Under the pieces are notes generated by a model, which saw only the letters and a list, made by a program, of their open reading frames with translations, searched no databases and was not told the DNA's origin. The translations under genes were made by a program, and so were the position numbers. From positions 1,550,001 to 1,614,000 of the forward strand of contig NZ_CP042434.1 in the NCBI RefSeq assembly GCF_007971385.1: DNA of 64,000 nucleotides, given 5' to 3'. The stretch is from Arachidicoccus ginsenosidivorans. GTDB taxonomy: Bacteria; Bacteroidota; Bacteroidia; Chitinophagales; Chitinophagaceae. Positions 45,074 through 53,995 of the stretch are shown piece by piece; position 1 is the first letter of the stretch, and every line of letters starts with the position of its first letter.

Positions 45074-47403
45074 ACCAAGAAGGACTTTTACATAAAATAA
45101 ATCAGGCTGCCCAAGTGGTTGGAAAAACCTGGCCATTATATTCCTTTGTAACGGCTAACCCATTATCAGGCTATGAGCAGCTATCATTTTTGGAGGCCAT
45201 TAGAGAAGCCGGCGAGTTACTGAACGCTAATCTACTGCCTGAACCTTTTATGTTTCGTCAGGCATGGGAAGCAAAAAAGATTGATCCTGAACACATTCAA
45301 TCTAAGTTAAGAAAGGCGGGATTTTATCAATCTGCGCAACAGTCACTTTTAGAAATGGAAGCGCACGCCAAAGCACAGTCTGCTATGGAGCAGATAAATG
45401 AATATCACGACCTAGACCGACTTACCGTAAAATGGCTTTCTTTATTTTTGGATGAAGGCATGGCTCCTTGGCCTATGCCTTTTAAAGAAATGGGGTTTTA
45501 TACGGCCTGGCGCAAATTAATTGTCTTTGATAATGAAATCAAGAAGAAAAATAAAAGAAAAATCCCAAAAACTCCTGTCGAGGCATTAACTTTCGTTTTG
45601 GAGGGTTTTGATGAGAACCAACAAATAGAAGTCTTAAAAAGACATCTAAGCAGCTTGCCTGGATGGGTGGGGTTTATTAAATTTAGAATGGAAAACAACT
45701 CCATCTGGAATAAAGAATTCCCGGTGAGCTTGTTGGATTATCTGGCGGTCAGACTTTGGATGGCTTATAGTTTGGACGCTCCTATTTTGCCAAAACTTCC
45801 CCCAATAGATAAGACCTCCAATTTAATAACGTTAAAGTATCTATGGCTGGAGGCCTGGGAAAGCACCTGGCAGGACAATTTTGAGAGAAGGATTAAGGAG
45901 AGTTTAGAAAAATCAATAAATTGTCAAAAGGTTAAACCAATTGCACAATTAGTATTTTGCCTGGATACCCGTTCAGAACTTCTACGGCGAACACTAGAGC
46001 AATTAGGTAATTATGAAACTTTTGGATCAGCAGGGGCATTTGGTCTACCTATGGATTACTGTCACCCGGAAAATGGACTCGTTAACAAGTCCTCTCCGGC
46101 CATGGTACCTTCTAAGTATATGGTACATGAACGTCCAATGGCTAATAATGAAGCAAAAGCGAAAGGCTATATAAAAGAAGGCAAGCAGATCGGCGCCTAC
46201 AAATACTTCCTAAAGCGGCTTAAGAACATTTTACCTTCCGCTTTTGGGTTTGTAGAGGGTGCAGGGCTTTATTATGGTGGCTTTATGTTGATGCGGCTTT
46301 TCAAGCCTAATGCTGCTGAACGCTTGACGATTAAACATCATAAAGGATGTGAGCATATTTATGAACCCCATATAAGTAGAATTCATAAAAGTGATTCCAG
46401 AGCAGATATCCCTTTAGAAGAAAAAGCGGCCTTAGTAAAAGGCGTATTTGATTCCTGTGGCTGGAGAGACTTTGCCCCCTTAATTGTATTTACTGGACAC
46501 GCAAGCCATAGTGCCAATAACCCCTTCGCCTCCAGTTTAGATTGTGGCGCCTGTGCCGGTAATCCTGGTAAAAGGAACGCACGCATGTTGGCAAAATTAG
46601 CCAATTGTAGCAGTGTCAGGCAGTTATTAAAAGAAAAATACGGAATTTATATTCCTAATGAAACAATTTTTATTGCCGCAGAACATATCACTTCATCAGA
46701 TGAGGTCATATTATTTGACCAAAACATACCCGAAAGCCACCAGGATCTTATTCAACAGTTAAAGAGGGATTTGAGCGAGCTAAAAAAGTCAATGACCAAA
46801 ACACGCTTAAACGAGCCTCAAAATGCAGTCTCACTTGCCAAAATAAAATCAAATAGTTGGTCCGAGTCCAGACCGGAATGGGGATTATCTGGGCATGCAG
46901 GATATATAATAGGGCCAAGGGCCCTCACCTCAAATGGCACCTTTAATGATTGCTTTATGAGTTCCTATGATTGGAAAATTGATAAAGACGGTTCTATTTT
47001 AAAAGCTATTATGCAAGGCCCCCTTGTGGTTGTACAATGGATTAGCAATCATTATTATTTTTCAACTGTTGACAACAACATACTAGGAGGTGGTTCAAAA
47101 ATCACCCTAAATATCACTGGAAAACATGGTGCTATGCAAGGAAATGGAAGTGATTTAAAAATGGGTCTTCCCCTACAATCAGTGATGGTTACCGATAAGC
47201 GGTTTTACCATAATCCCATTCGCATAAGTATACTTATTCAGGCACCTAAACATTTTGTTGATTCTATACTAGTAGAGGACAGCAAATTATCCGCATTGAT
47301 AAACAATGGCTGGATTCTTTTACATATTATGGATCCTGAAAAGGAGAACAAGATTGAAAAATATCCCAATACATCTAAAATAAAATTTGAAGAAGGTGCA
47401 TGA
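45070..47403 (+). CDS. dabA: DabA, putative inorganic-carbon transporter subunit (DUF2309/UPF0753)
   Basis: The 777-residue protein starts with QAAQVVGKTWPLYSFVTANP, typical of DUF2309. The beta-carbonic-anhydrase-like zinc site is complete: Cys297 and Asp299 in FCLDTRSE, His477 in TGHASHS, and Cys492 in DCGACAGNPG. The His-to-Cys spacing of 15 equals that between H524 and C539 of the characterised Halothiobacillus DabA. With DabB it accumulates bicarbonate by energised one-way CO2 hydration at the cytoplasmic face. No Rubisco or carboxysome gene is in the window, so a role in anaplerosis or growth at low CO2 is inferred. Confidence 0.93.
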   Translation: MNQEGLLHKINQAAQVVGKTWPLYSFVTANPLSGYEQLSFLEAIREAGELLNANLLPEPFMFRQAWEAKKIDPEHIQSKLRKAGFYQSAQQSLLEMEAHAKAQSAMEQINEYHDLDRLTVKWLSLFLDEGMAPWPMPFKEMGFYTAWRKLIVFDNEIKKKNKRKIPKTPVEALTFVLEGFDENQQIEVLKRHLSSLPGWVGFIKFRMENNSIWNKEFPVSLLDYLAVRLWMAYSLDAPILPKLPPIDKTSNLITLKYLWLEAWESTWQDNFERRIKESLEKSINCQKVKPIAQLVFCLDTRSELLRRTLEQLGNYETFGSAGAFGLPMDYCHPENGLVNKSSPAMVPSKYMVHERPMANNEAKAKGYIKEGKQIGAYKYFLKRLKNILPSAFGFVEGAGLYYGGFMLMRLFKPNAAERLTIKHHKGCEHIYEPHISRIHKSDSRADIPLEEKAALVKGVFDSCGWRDFAPLIVFTGHASHSANNPFASSLDCGACAGNPGKRNARMLAKLANCSSVRQLLKEKYGIYIPNETIFIAAEHITSSDEVILFDQNIPESHQDLIQQLKRDLSELKKSMTKTRLNEPQNAVSLAKIKSNSWSESRPEWGLSGHAGYIIGPRALTSNGTFNDCFMSSYDWKIDKDGSILKAIMQGPLVVVQWISNHYYFSTVDNNILGGGSKITLNITGKHGAMQGNGSDLKMGLPLQSVMVTDKRFYHNPIRISILIQAPKHFVDSILVEDSKLSALINNGWILLHIMDPEKENKIEKYPNTSKIKFEEGA

Positions 47404-47443
47404 TAATGCTACTTGATGCGATTCTATCATTAGGCAAAATATT

Positions 47444-47511
47444 AAAATCCCGTTGCTCACTTTATCAGCCTCTATTATTAGCTGTAGATAAAGCGGCAGC
47501 GGGATTTTTTT
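47444..47511 (+). terminator. Terminator of the dabBA operon
   Basis: AAATCCCGTTGC pairs with GCAGCGGGATTT (one G-T pair); an inner CTTTATC/GATAAAG stem and a following T run are present. It starts about 40 bp after the dabA stop. Confidence 0.75.
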
Positions 47512-47593
47512 GCCCTACGTTCTTTTTTATTTTTTATCATTTGGTCATTATAACCACCCATTGCCCAAAACGCAACTATGTTCAATCCATTGC

Positions 47594-48160
47594 TTAATAA
47601 AGCGGCGTTTGCGGCTCGGCCATATAAGTTTCCACCCAATGCATAAAATCAGAAAATGGACCATGCATCTTATTGGTGGCATCATCCAGCGTAGTATTAT
47701 GCAAGAGTGAACCTACTTCTAATTCAGCAGGAAGTCTGGTTAAAATCGCCATACGCTGGCTGGTCAAATAGGATTTCACTTCCCTGCCCGTAGCAGCCGG
47801 GCCTATCGCATTTTTGATTTCCAGAACCGCCCTTTGAGCGACCGCATAAAGATGCTGGCGGATAATATTGGAAGCACACTCAGTATAATCTACAATCCGC
47901 TGTTCCAGCTTTGAGGGATATTTATGAAAGATAACCTCCAGCCAGGTCCTATTCATTTTAGGCATGAGCAACTTTGCGGCATCCTCCTGCTCCCGGGTAA
48001 ACTGATAAATACCCGCTAAAACAGAACTCACGCAGGCCTGATCCAACTTTTCTGGATGAAATCTGTTTCCAGGCTTATCGGTCTTTTGGTTATTGGGACT
48101 TTCTTTTTCTAATCTGGCGAGTGCCAGATGACGTTGTACGGATTCAATAAGATTTGCCAT
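47594..48160 (-). CDS. Hypothetical helical protein, 188 residues
   Basis: I do not recognise this protein. It starts MANLIESVQRHLALARLEKE, has no signal peptide or membrane helix, and appears all-helical. Notable stretches are RFHPEKLDQACVSSVLAGIY, FTREQEDAAKLLMPKMNRTW and TNKMHGPFSDFMHWVETYMA. A polar linker (NQKTDKPGN) follows the first helix. It stands alone on the minus strand between the dabBA terminator and an aminotransferase gene. The good codon use and length make it a likely real gene. Confidence 0.7.
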   Translation of the reverse strand: MANLIESVQRHLALARLEKESPNNQKTDKPGNRFHPEKLDQACVSSVLAGIYQFTREQEDAAKLLMPKMNRTWLEVIFHKYPSKLEQRIVDYTECASNIIRQHLYAVAQRAVLEIKNAIGPAATGREVKSYLTSQRMAILTRLPAELEVGSLLHNTTLDDATNKMHGPFSDFMHWVETYMAEPQTPLY

Positions 48161-48315
48161 GACGACTAAATTTAGTGTGAAAGCAAAATCGCTACTGTGA
48201 AGATACAGTAATTATCCACCTGCCGGTCATAACAAAACGCCAAAACCTAACAATAGATAGTTTTTAACAGAGCGGCAACAGTCATTATAATTTGTTGATT
48301 CATAATTATTTATAA

Positions 48316-49506
48316 TTATTTGACACCCGCGTCGTCAATGGCTTTCAGGATTTTATCACAAACGTCCTCCAACTGCTCAACCGTAATGATCAGTGGCGGA
48401 CCGATACGCAATCCTGAAGGGTTAAATAAAAACCAGTCTGCGATCAGTCCGGCCTTAATACAGGCCGCAATGACCTTTTTATTGGTGTCAAAATCTTTAA
48501 ATTCCAGGCAGGCCCATAGCCCCGCTGTCCGTATTTTTTTAATGGCCGGATGCTGCAGCCGACGTTTAAGGATCAGTTCTTTTTGATGGACCTCCGCTAT
48601 ATAATTACCATCCAACAGCACTTCCATTGCGGCCATTCCGGCTGCGCAGCTAACGGGGTGCCCCGCAAATGTGCTGATATGCCCCAGAACTGGATTAAAG
48701 GTTAACTGCCTCATGTGTTCGCGATCTGCGATAAAAGCACCAAGTGGCATCCCCCCACCCAAGGCTTTGGCTAGCAATAGGATATCTGGTTCAATACCAT
48801 AGCCTTCAAAGGCAAATAAATGACCTGTTCTGCCAAAACCCGCCTGAATTTCATCCAGCACAAGTAAACTACCGGTCACCGTGCATTTATCCCTGATAGC
48901 CTTTATCCAATCCCCATCTGGTCGGATAATGCCTGCCTCTGCCTGCACAGTTTCCATGATAACACAGGCCGTATCCTCATCAATGGCCTTAATAACGGCC
49001 GGATCATTATACGGATAATGATATATCCCAGGCAGTAAGGGCCGGAAACTTTGCCTGAAATATTCATCTCCAATCAGACTCAGCGCCCCTTGTGTGGATC
49101 CGTGATAGCTATTTTCAAAACATATCATTTTACTGCGTCCCGTCACTCTTTTTGCGAGTTTCATGGCGCCTTCCACGGCTTCTGCACCACTATTTGTAAA
49201 AAAAACACTGTTAAGATGCGGGGGCAACAAATCACAAAGCATTTTAGCATAACGCACCTGTGGGGCTTCTATAAACTCCCCATAAACAATCAGGTGCATA
49301 TATTCCCGGATCTGTTTGTCGATCGCAGCGATCACCTTGGCGTTACTATGGCCAATATTACAAACACTAAATCCCGATATTAAGTCCACATAAGTCTTGC
49401 CATTTATATCTTTTTGATAAATACCTTCAGCAGATACCATCTCCAGTGCCATAGGGGCATCAGAGGTCTGTGCGACATGTTGTAAAAATAATTCTCTGTT
49501 ATTCAT
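48316..49506 (-). CDS. Class III aminotransferase (ornithine/acetylornithine type)
   Basis: The 396-residue PLP enzyme has VDLISGFSVCNIGHSNAKVI, FFTNSGAEAVEGAMKLAKR, YHGSTQGALSL, LLVLDEIQAGFGRTG (PLP-ring Asp) and the Schiff-base Lys in LLAKALGGGMPLGAF. C-terminal ACIKAGLIADWFLFNPSGLR follows. Subfamily members act on ornithine, acetylornithine, 4-aminobutyrate or related amines; the substrate cannot be fixed from sequence, and no arginine pathway gene is adjacent. It is divergent from rnhA. Confidence 0.88.
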   Translation of the reverse strand: MNNRELFLQHVAQTSDAPMALEMVSAEGIYQKDINGKTYVDLISGFSVCNIGHSNAKVIAAIDKQIREYMHLIVYGEFIEAPQVRYAKMLCDLLPPHLNSVFFTNSGAEAVEGAMKLAKRVTGRSKMICFENSYHGSTQGALSLIGDEYFRQSFRPLLPGIYHYPYNDPAVIKAIDEDTACVIMETVQAEAGIIRPDGDWIKAIRDKCTVTGSLLVLDEIQAGFGRTGHLFAFEGYGIEPDILLLAKALGGGMPLGAFIADREHMRQLTFNPVLGHISTFAGHPVSCAAGMAAMEVLLDGNYIAEVHQKELILKRRLQHPAIKKIRTAGLWACLEFKDFDTNKKVIAACIKAGLIADWFLFNPSGLRIGPPLIITVEQLEDVCDKILKAIDDAGVK

Positions 49507-49694
49507 GATACAAAATCCACCCGTACTTTGAAGTCCACCTATAGGACGGGCGAACGGTTTATTATAAAATTATATAGCAAAATTACAAATTGTTCCCGGG
49601 ACTAATGGTCAAGACCTTGGTAAATACTTTGTGTCGGGCACAAACCCGCTATCTATAATTTTTCCCCACTAGATTTCTCTATATAATAATCTGT

Positions 49695-49702
49695 TATCTT
49701 CG
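49695..49702 (+). promoter_or_regulatory. -7-like element of rnhA
   Basis: TATCTTCG differs from TAnnTTTG at one position and ends 7 nt before the rnhA ATG. No exact -33 TTTG is seen. Confidence 0.35.
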
Positions 49703-49709
49703 CCCGCAA

Positions 49710-50177
49710 ATGGCTGAACTGATTATATATACTGACGGTGCATCGCGTGGTAATCCCGGACCTGGCGGTTATGGGGTTGTAATGATGTTTGGACAACACA
49801 TCAAAGAATTCTCTGCCGGTTTTAGAAAGACCACCAATAATCGCATGGAACTGCTGGCCGTCATCATCGCCCTGGAATCGCTGACCAAAAAGCAAATTCC
49901 GGTAAAAATATTTACAGACAGTAAATACGTGGTAGACAGTGTAGAGAAAAAATGGCTGAACGGCTGGCTGCGGACAAATTTCAGTGGTGGCAAAAAAAAC
50001 AAGGATCTCTGGATCAGATATGCCGCCATCGCAAAGGAATTTACCGTTAAATTTCACTGGGTAAAGGGCCATGCAGATAACCCTTATAATAACAGGTGTG
50101 ACCTGCTGGCCACAAGCGCTGCAGACGATAAGGCTAATTTAGGCATTGACAGGGTCTATGAGGCAGAAAATCCCTGA
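49710..50177 (+). CDS. rnhA: Ribonuclease HI
   Basis: The 155-residue protein has all the catalytic acidic residues of RNase HI: Asp9 in YTDGASRGNPG, Glu47 in NNRMELLAV, Asp70 in FTDSKYVV, and Asp131 in NRCDLLA, plus His121 in VKGHADNPYN. It degrades the RNA strand of RNA-DNA hybrids. It is a single gene, divergent from the aminotransferase and convergent with rsmI. Confidence 0.95.
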   Translation: MAELIIYTDGASRGNPGPGGYGVVMMFGQHIKEFSAGFRKTTNNRMELLAVIIALESLTKKQIPVKIFTDSKYVVDSVEKKWLNGWLRTNFSGGKKNKDLWIRYAAIAKEFTVKFHWVKGHADNPYNNRCDLLATSAADDKANLGIDRVYEAENP

Positions 50178-50239
50178 CAGTTAGCTGTAATTTATACAAA
50201 TTAGAAAATTACCGTAAAATATACCACATTTAACGGTGC

Positions 50240-50905
50240 TTATGCTTTGCCTTGAACAATTAAGACAATCTCGCCCTTTACACCCGTCTTTTCGTAATAG
50301 TCGTGTACCTCTTGCAATGTACCCCGCATGGTCTCTTCATATAGCTTTGTAAGCTCTCGTGTAACGCTGCAACAGCGTTCAGCTCCAAAATACAGGGCCA
50401 TTTCTTTTAAAGTCTTGACCAGTCGCATCGGACTTTCATAAAATACCATCGTCCTGGTCTCTTCTGCCAGTTGCTTCATCAGCGTCTGCCGTCCTTTTTT
50501 AAGGGGTAAAAACCCCTCAAAACAAAACCGGTTACAGGGAATGCCACTGTTAACCAGTGCAGGCACGAAGGCCGTGGCACCAGGCAAGGTCTCCACCCGG
50601 ATACCTGCCTTAGCACAGGCACGAACCAGCAGGAAAGCAGGATCAGAAATCCCGGGTGTTCCTGCATCCGTAATCAGTGCCATTGACTTACCAGCCAGCA
50701 ATTGATCGACTAATCTGTCCACCACCTTATGTTCATTATGCATATGATAGGACATCGTCGGCTTCTGGATACCATAATGACTGAGCAATTTGCCAGAAGT
50801 CCTGGTATCTTCACATAATATCACCTCCACCTGCTGCAGCACTTCAATACTGCGCAGGGTGATATCTTTTAGATTGCCAATGGGTGTGGGTACAATATAA
50901 AGCAT
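50240..50905 (-). CDS. rsmI: 16S rRNA (cytidine(1402)-2'-O)-methyltransferase
   Basis: The 221-residue tetrapyrrole-methylase-fold protein has LYIVPTPIGNLKDITLRSIE at the start, LCEDTRTSGKLL, LITDAGTPGISDP, LPGATAFVPALV and FVFYESPMRL-type segments (TMVFYESPMRLVKTL). It methylates C1402 of 16S rRNA. At 221 residues it is shorter than the E. coli protein, and the C-terminal extension seen in some members is missing. purS lies 38 bp upstream on the same strand. Confidence 0.93.
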   Translation of the reverse strand: MLYIVPTPIGNLKDITLRSIEVLQQVEVILCEDTRTSGKLLSHYGIQKPTMSYHMHNEHKVVDRLVDQLLAGKSMALITDAGTPGISDPAFLLVRACAKAGIRVETLPGATAFVPALVNSGIPCNRFCFEGFLPLKKGRQTLMKQLAEETRTMVFYESPMRLVKTLKEMALYFGAERCCSVTRELTKLYEETMRGTLQEVHDYYEKTGVKGEIVLIVQGKA

Positions 50906-50943
50906 AAAAACAGGGGTAGATCTCCTAAAATGCCATTGGCATT

Positions 50944-51192
50944 TTAGCCAATCACCTCAATTTCAAAGTATTCCATAACCGGATTTGCCAATAACTTTGT
51001 GGCAGTTGTTTCAGCGATCTGTTTTGCCACCTCTTTGGAACCTGCATCAATTTCCATGGTAATGTGTTTTCCAATACGGATATCCTGTACTTCTTTGATA
51101 CCCAGATTGTCCAGGCCACCCATAACCGCCTTTCCCTGCGGATCCAGTAAATCTTTTAAAGGCATAACTTTGATCTGTACGTGGTGCGTCAT
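50944..51192 (-). CDS. purS: Phosphoribosylformylglycinamidine synthase subunit PurS
   Basis: The protein has 82 residues from MTHHVQIKVMPLKDLLDPQG, with AVMGGLDNLGIKEVQDIRIG and the C-terminal LLANPVMEYFEIEVI typical of PurS. It bridges PurL and PurQ in the FGAM synthase of purine synthesis. A frame start at 51216 is rejected because the -7 promoter TACCTTTG (51214-51221, minus) overlaps it. The start at 51192 gives a normal length. purL and purQ are not in the window. Confidence 0.9.
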   Translation of the reverse strand: MTHHVQIKVMPLKDLLDPQGKAVMGGLDNLGIKEVQDIRIGKHITMEIDAGSKEVAKQIAETTATKLLANPVMEYFEIEVIG

Positions 51193-51213
51193 AACTAACA
51201 AAATTTTGAAGGG

Positions 51214-51221
51214 CAAAGGTA
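51214..51221 (-). promoter_or_regulatory. -7 element of purS
   Basis: On the minus strand this reads TACCTTTG (TAnnTTTG), 21 nt upstream of the ATG at 51192. A TTTC lies 19 nt upstream in place of TTTG. This fixes the downstream start. Confidence 0.6.
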
Positions 51222-51287
51222 ACCTAAAAATTTACTATCTGAAAATTGCAACTGCAATAAATATTGTGCCGGGTCCCCTCGATCGCA

Positions 51288-52141
51288 TCATGACGGCTCA
51301 CGGTGGACCAGGTTTGGAGAAAAAGCGGGCAAACAAACACTCCAATAATCACATGGTTCATCAAAAGGGTTGCTATACCTTACTTTTGCACCTTTTGAGA
51401 CCCAGATACTTTGTCCGGCTTCCAGTATTAGCTGCTCCCCATTAATTTCCACACACTTTTTGCCTGAACTAATCAGTGTCCATTCATCAAACTGCGGCCA
51501 TTGGGCCGGCTCTGCCCAACCGGCAGGAGCGACCATATGTGCCACGCTTACCCCTTCCCTTTAGTAGCTGCAATGCCAAAATGCTCTTCAATTAATTTGC
51601 CGTCCTCTGTAGGTACGACAAAAGGTGATTTTTGCACAAAATAAGCAGCAGGTTGCGAGCTAAGCGTCTGAGCGGCCACCGGCCGTTGACTAACAATCAA
51701 TTCCATCACCTTCTGATCAATAGGCAGGGACATGATTTCTGGAGTAACTTTGTCCCAGGTTAACCACCTGAAAGACTCAATGTCCTGTTCAGGATTTTTC
51801 TTTTCTGCCCCCTCAAAATCAAAGGGAGCCGTATGTGTTTTAAGACTCATTATAGCTGCATCACTACAATGCACCCAATAATAAATGGAAATAATCTGTT
51901 GGTTTGCACTAAAGGCAGACATCTGATAAAAGTCTGTCGTATATAAATGCTGGCCGACTTCTACCTCCAGACCAGTTTCTTCTTTAAATTCTCTTTTCAG
52001 GCAGTCTCTGGTACCCTCACCTAGTTCCAGGCCCCCGCCCGGCAGTTTGGTATAAAATGCGCCTTTAATATACTCATCACTGACCAGCAGTTTACCCTGG
52101 TGTATAAGTACACCATAGACCCTTACGTTAAATTCATTCAT
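51288..52141 (-). CDS. NUDIX hydrolase fused to a cupin domain (frameshifted)
   Basis: Residues 1 to about 150 are a NUDIX domain, with the Nudix box around GLELGEGTRDCLKREFKEET followed by GLEVEV. A linker leads into a cupin that begins FVVPTEDGKLIEEHFG and is cut by a stop after ATKGKG. One base off, the cupin continues as VSVAHMVAPAGWAEPAQWPQ, then LEAGQSIWVSKGAKVRYSNP, to the stop at 51288. Adding one G to the GGGG run (plus-strand CCCC 51551-51554) restores a 284-residue two-domain protein. NUDIX domains hydrolyse nucleoside diphosphate derivatives; the cupin may bind a small molecule. The substrate is unknown. Confidence 0.8.
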
Positions 52142-52260
52142 TGCAACTTTTATTGATACGATTTTACCCTACTTAAAATTGATCAGGCTAAACGGGACAG
52201 CTCGCAGGATGGCCACCATAAATCCGTTATTAAAAGGACGATATCCATCCTTATTTTTGA

Positions 52261-53264
52261 TTATGGTTGGAGCGGCGGAGGATTCTGGCTATGTCCCTGT
52301 GGCCCTTGCTGTTTTTTTGCCGACTGCCATTGTGTACCGGAATGTTGCGGCTCACCATTCATTTGCATCATCGCCATTAATTCTTTCATGGTGCGCTGCA
52401 TTCCATCTGCACTACCGTCTAAAAATATCATATTGCCTTTGCCATATTCTGCAAAATTCTGAATGGCTTCCGTCCACATACTAAATAAAATGACATTGGT
52501 ATCCAAATTGGCTTGTTTCATCTGCTCGGCCGCATCGCTCATACCACGCGCTACTTCTTCTCTGAATAAAGCCACCCCTTGGCCCTGAGTCTGGCCGCTT
52601 CCCGCTCCGCCTCTGCGGAAATCTTTATGGCATTCCCATCCGCCTCTGCCGCCTTTGTTTTAGTGATCAAAAGGGCCTGACCCTCGTTTTCTGCCGCGGC
52701 CTTTAGGTTATTGCTGGCCACGACCTTGCTCATAGATTCCATGATGACTTTATCAAAGGTAATATCATTGATCTGCAGATCTAACAAATGATATCCCCAT
52801 TCCTCCAGTACCTGATCTACTTCTAGTTTTACGGATCCCACAATGTCGCGGCGCAGGGCTAATATCTCCGCCTGTTTTTTTGTGGCCACATAAGAGCGGA
52901 CATTGCCTTCTATGGTTCTGACCAGGGCCTGCATCAACTCCCTGTCATTTATAAACTTAAAAGCGACCTTTTGGATGGTTTCCGCATCCGCACTCATTAC
53001 TGCATAGAGCAGCATGGTTTTAAAATAAACATTGGCCTGATCAGAAGTAACCGCCTGAAACTCCATTTCTATGGAACGGTTCTGAATACTGATTCTCTTA
53101 TAAATCCGCTCCAAGAGCGGAATTTTAAAGTTCAGGCCAGCCGGCAATATTCGCCTGTATTTGCCGAACATCGTAACCACTGCAATGGTGCCCTGATTCA
53201 CACTTACTAATCCGCTGAAGATGATAATAATCAGCACGGCTAAAACTACATATAAAGGGATCAT
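52261..53264 (-). CDS. SPFH/Band 7 domain protein (frameshifted)
   Basis: An N-terminal membrane helix (VVLAVLIIIIFSGLVSV) is followed by the SPFH domain (GTIAVVTMFGKYRRILPAGL; LVRTIEGNVRSYVATKKQAE) and an Ala/Glu-rich coiled coil (KTKAAEADGNAIKISAEAER). The frame is lost after LRAKG. One base off, it continues as VALFREEVARGMSDAAEQMK to 52261, with a Gln/Pro-rich tail. Adding one G to the GGGG run (plus-strand CCCC 52575-52578) restores 334 residues. SPFH proteins assemble into ring or cage scaffolds on membrane microdomains and often modulate proteases. The break is probably a sequence error. Confidence 0.85.
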
Positions 53265-53287
53265 CGTATTTTTATGCGAAAGTTAGG

Positions 53288-53295
53288 TACTTTTG
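53288..53295 (+). promoter_or_regulatory. -7 element of ispD
   Basis: TACTTTTG (TAnnTTTG) ends 4 nt before the ispD ATG, which predicts a leaderless transcript. No clear -33 TTTG is seen at 19 nt; the region there is the start of the SPFH gene. Confidence 0.5.
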
Positions 53296-53299
53296 GGTT

Positions 53300-53989
53300 A
53301 TGGACAAAATTGCAATCATTGTTGCCGCCGGCGCAGGTACCCGTATGGGGTCAGATCTGCCCAAGCAGTTTCTGCTGCTTGCAGGAAAACCTATTATTTT
53401 ATACACAATAGAGGCTTTTATTCAGGCAGTGCCCGGCATAAAAATCATTCTGGTATTGCCACAAAATCAGTTGGCGTATTGCAAAACACTGGTTCAAAAC
53501 CAGGCCTATAAGGATCAGCTGACCTTTACAGCAGGCGGTAATACCAGATTCCAGTCCGTATCTCATGGACTGGCACTCGTCCCGGAAGGCAGCCTGGTGG
53601 CCGTCCATGACGGTGTACGCTGCCTGATCACGCCTGATTTGATTAAGCGTTCTTTTGCAGGGGCAGCCAGTAAAGGCTCCGCGATACCTGTCGTACCGGT
53701 GTCTGACAGTCTGCGGGCAATTATCCCCCAGGAAGAAGGTCAAACCTCTCATAGTATAGATAGGGAAAATATCCGAATGGTGCAGACCCCGCAGAGCTTT
53801 AAATCCACTCTTTTGAAAAAAGCGTTTGCGAGGCCCTATGAAAACAGCTTCACAGATGAGGCTTCCGTGGTAGAGGCGATGGGCCAACCTGTATATTTAA
53901 TGGAGGGTGACCCGAAAAACATAAAGATCACCCGCCCATTTGACTTAATAGTAGCGGAAGCGGTATTACAACAAAGAGCGCAGGTATAA
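53300..53989 (+). CDS. ispD: 2-C-methyl-D-erythritol 4-phosphate cytidylyltransferase
   Basis: The 229-residue nucleotidyltransferase opens with IAIIVAAGAGTRMGSDLPKQ (the CTP-binding glycine-rich loop). It has VPEGSLVAVHDGVRCLITPD, VQTPQSF, FTDEASVVEAMGQPVYLMEG and the C-terminal NIKITRPFDLIVAE. It makes CDP-ME from MEP in the MEP isoprenoid pathway. It is divergent from the SPFH gene and convergent with a FemAB-like gene 6 bp away. Confidence 0.95.
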   Translation: MDKIAIIVAAGAGTRMGSDLPKQFLLLAGKPIILYTIEAFIQAVPGIKIILVLPQNQLAYCKTLVQNQAYKDQLTFTAGGNTRFQSVSHGLALVPEGSLVAVHDGVRCLITPDLIKRSFAGAASKGSAIPVVPVSDSLRAIIPQEEGQTSHSIDRENIRMVQTPQSFKSTLLKKAFARPYENSFTDEASVVEAMGQPVYLMEGDPKNIKITRPFDLIVAEAVLQQRAQV

Positions 53990-53995
53990 AAATCA

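Noticed and set aside
47400..47597. Open frame of about 65 codons after dabA
   Set aside because: It spans the dabBA terminator hairpin and has no family resemblance.
51288..51545. Cupin as a separate gene starting at its own ATG
   Set aside because: That ATG is inside the conserved cupin fold; the N-terminal cupin strands are encoded in the upstream NUDIX frame.
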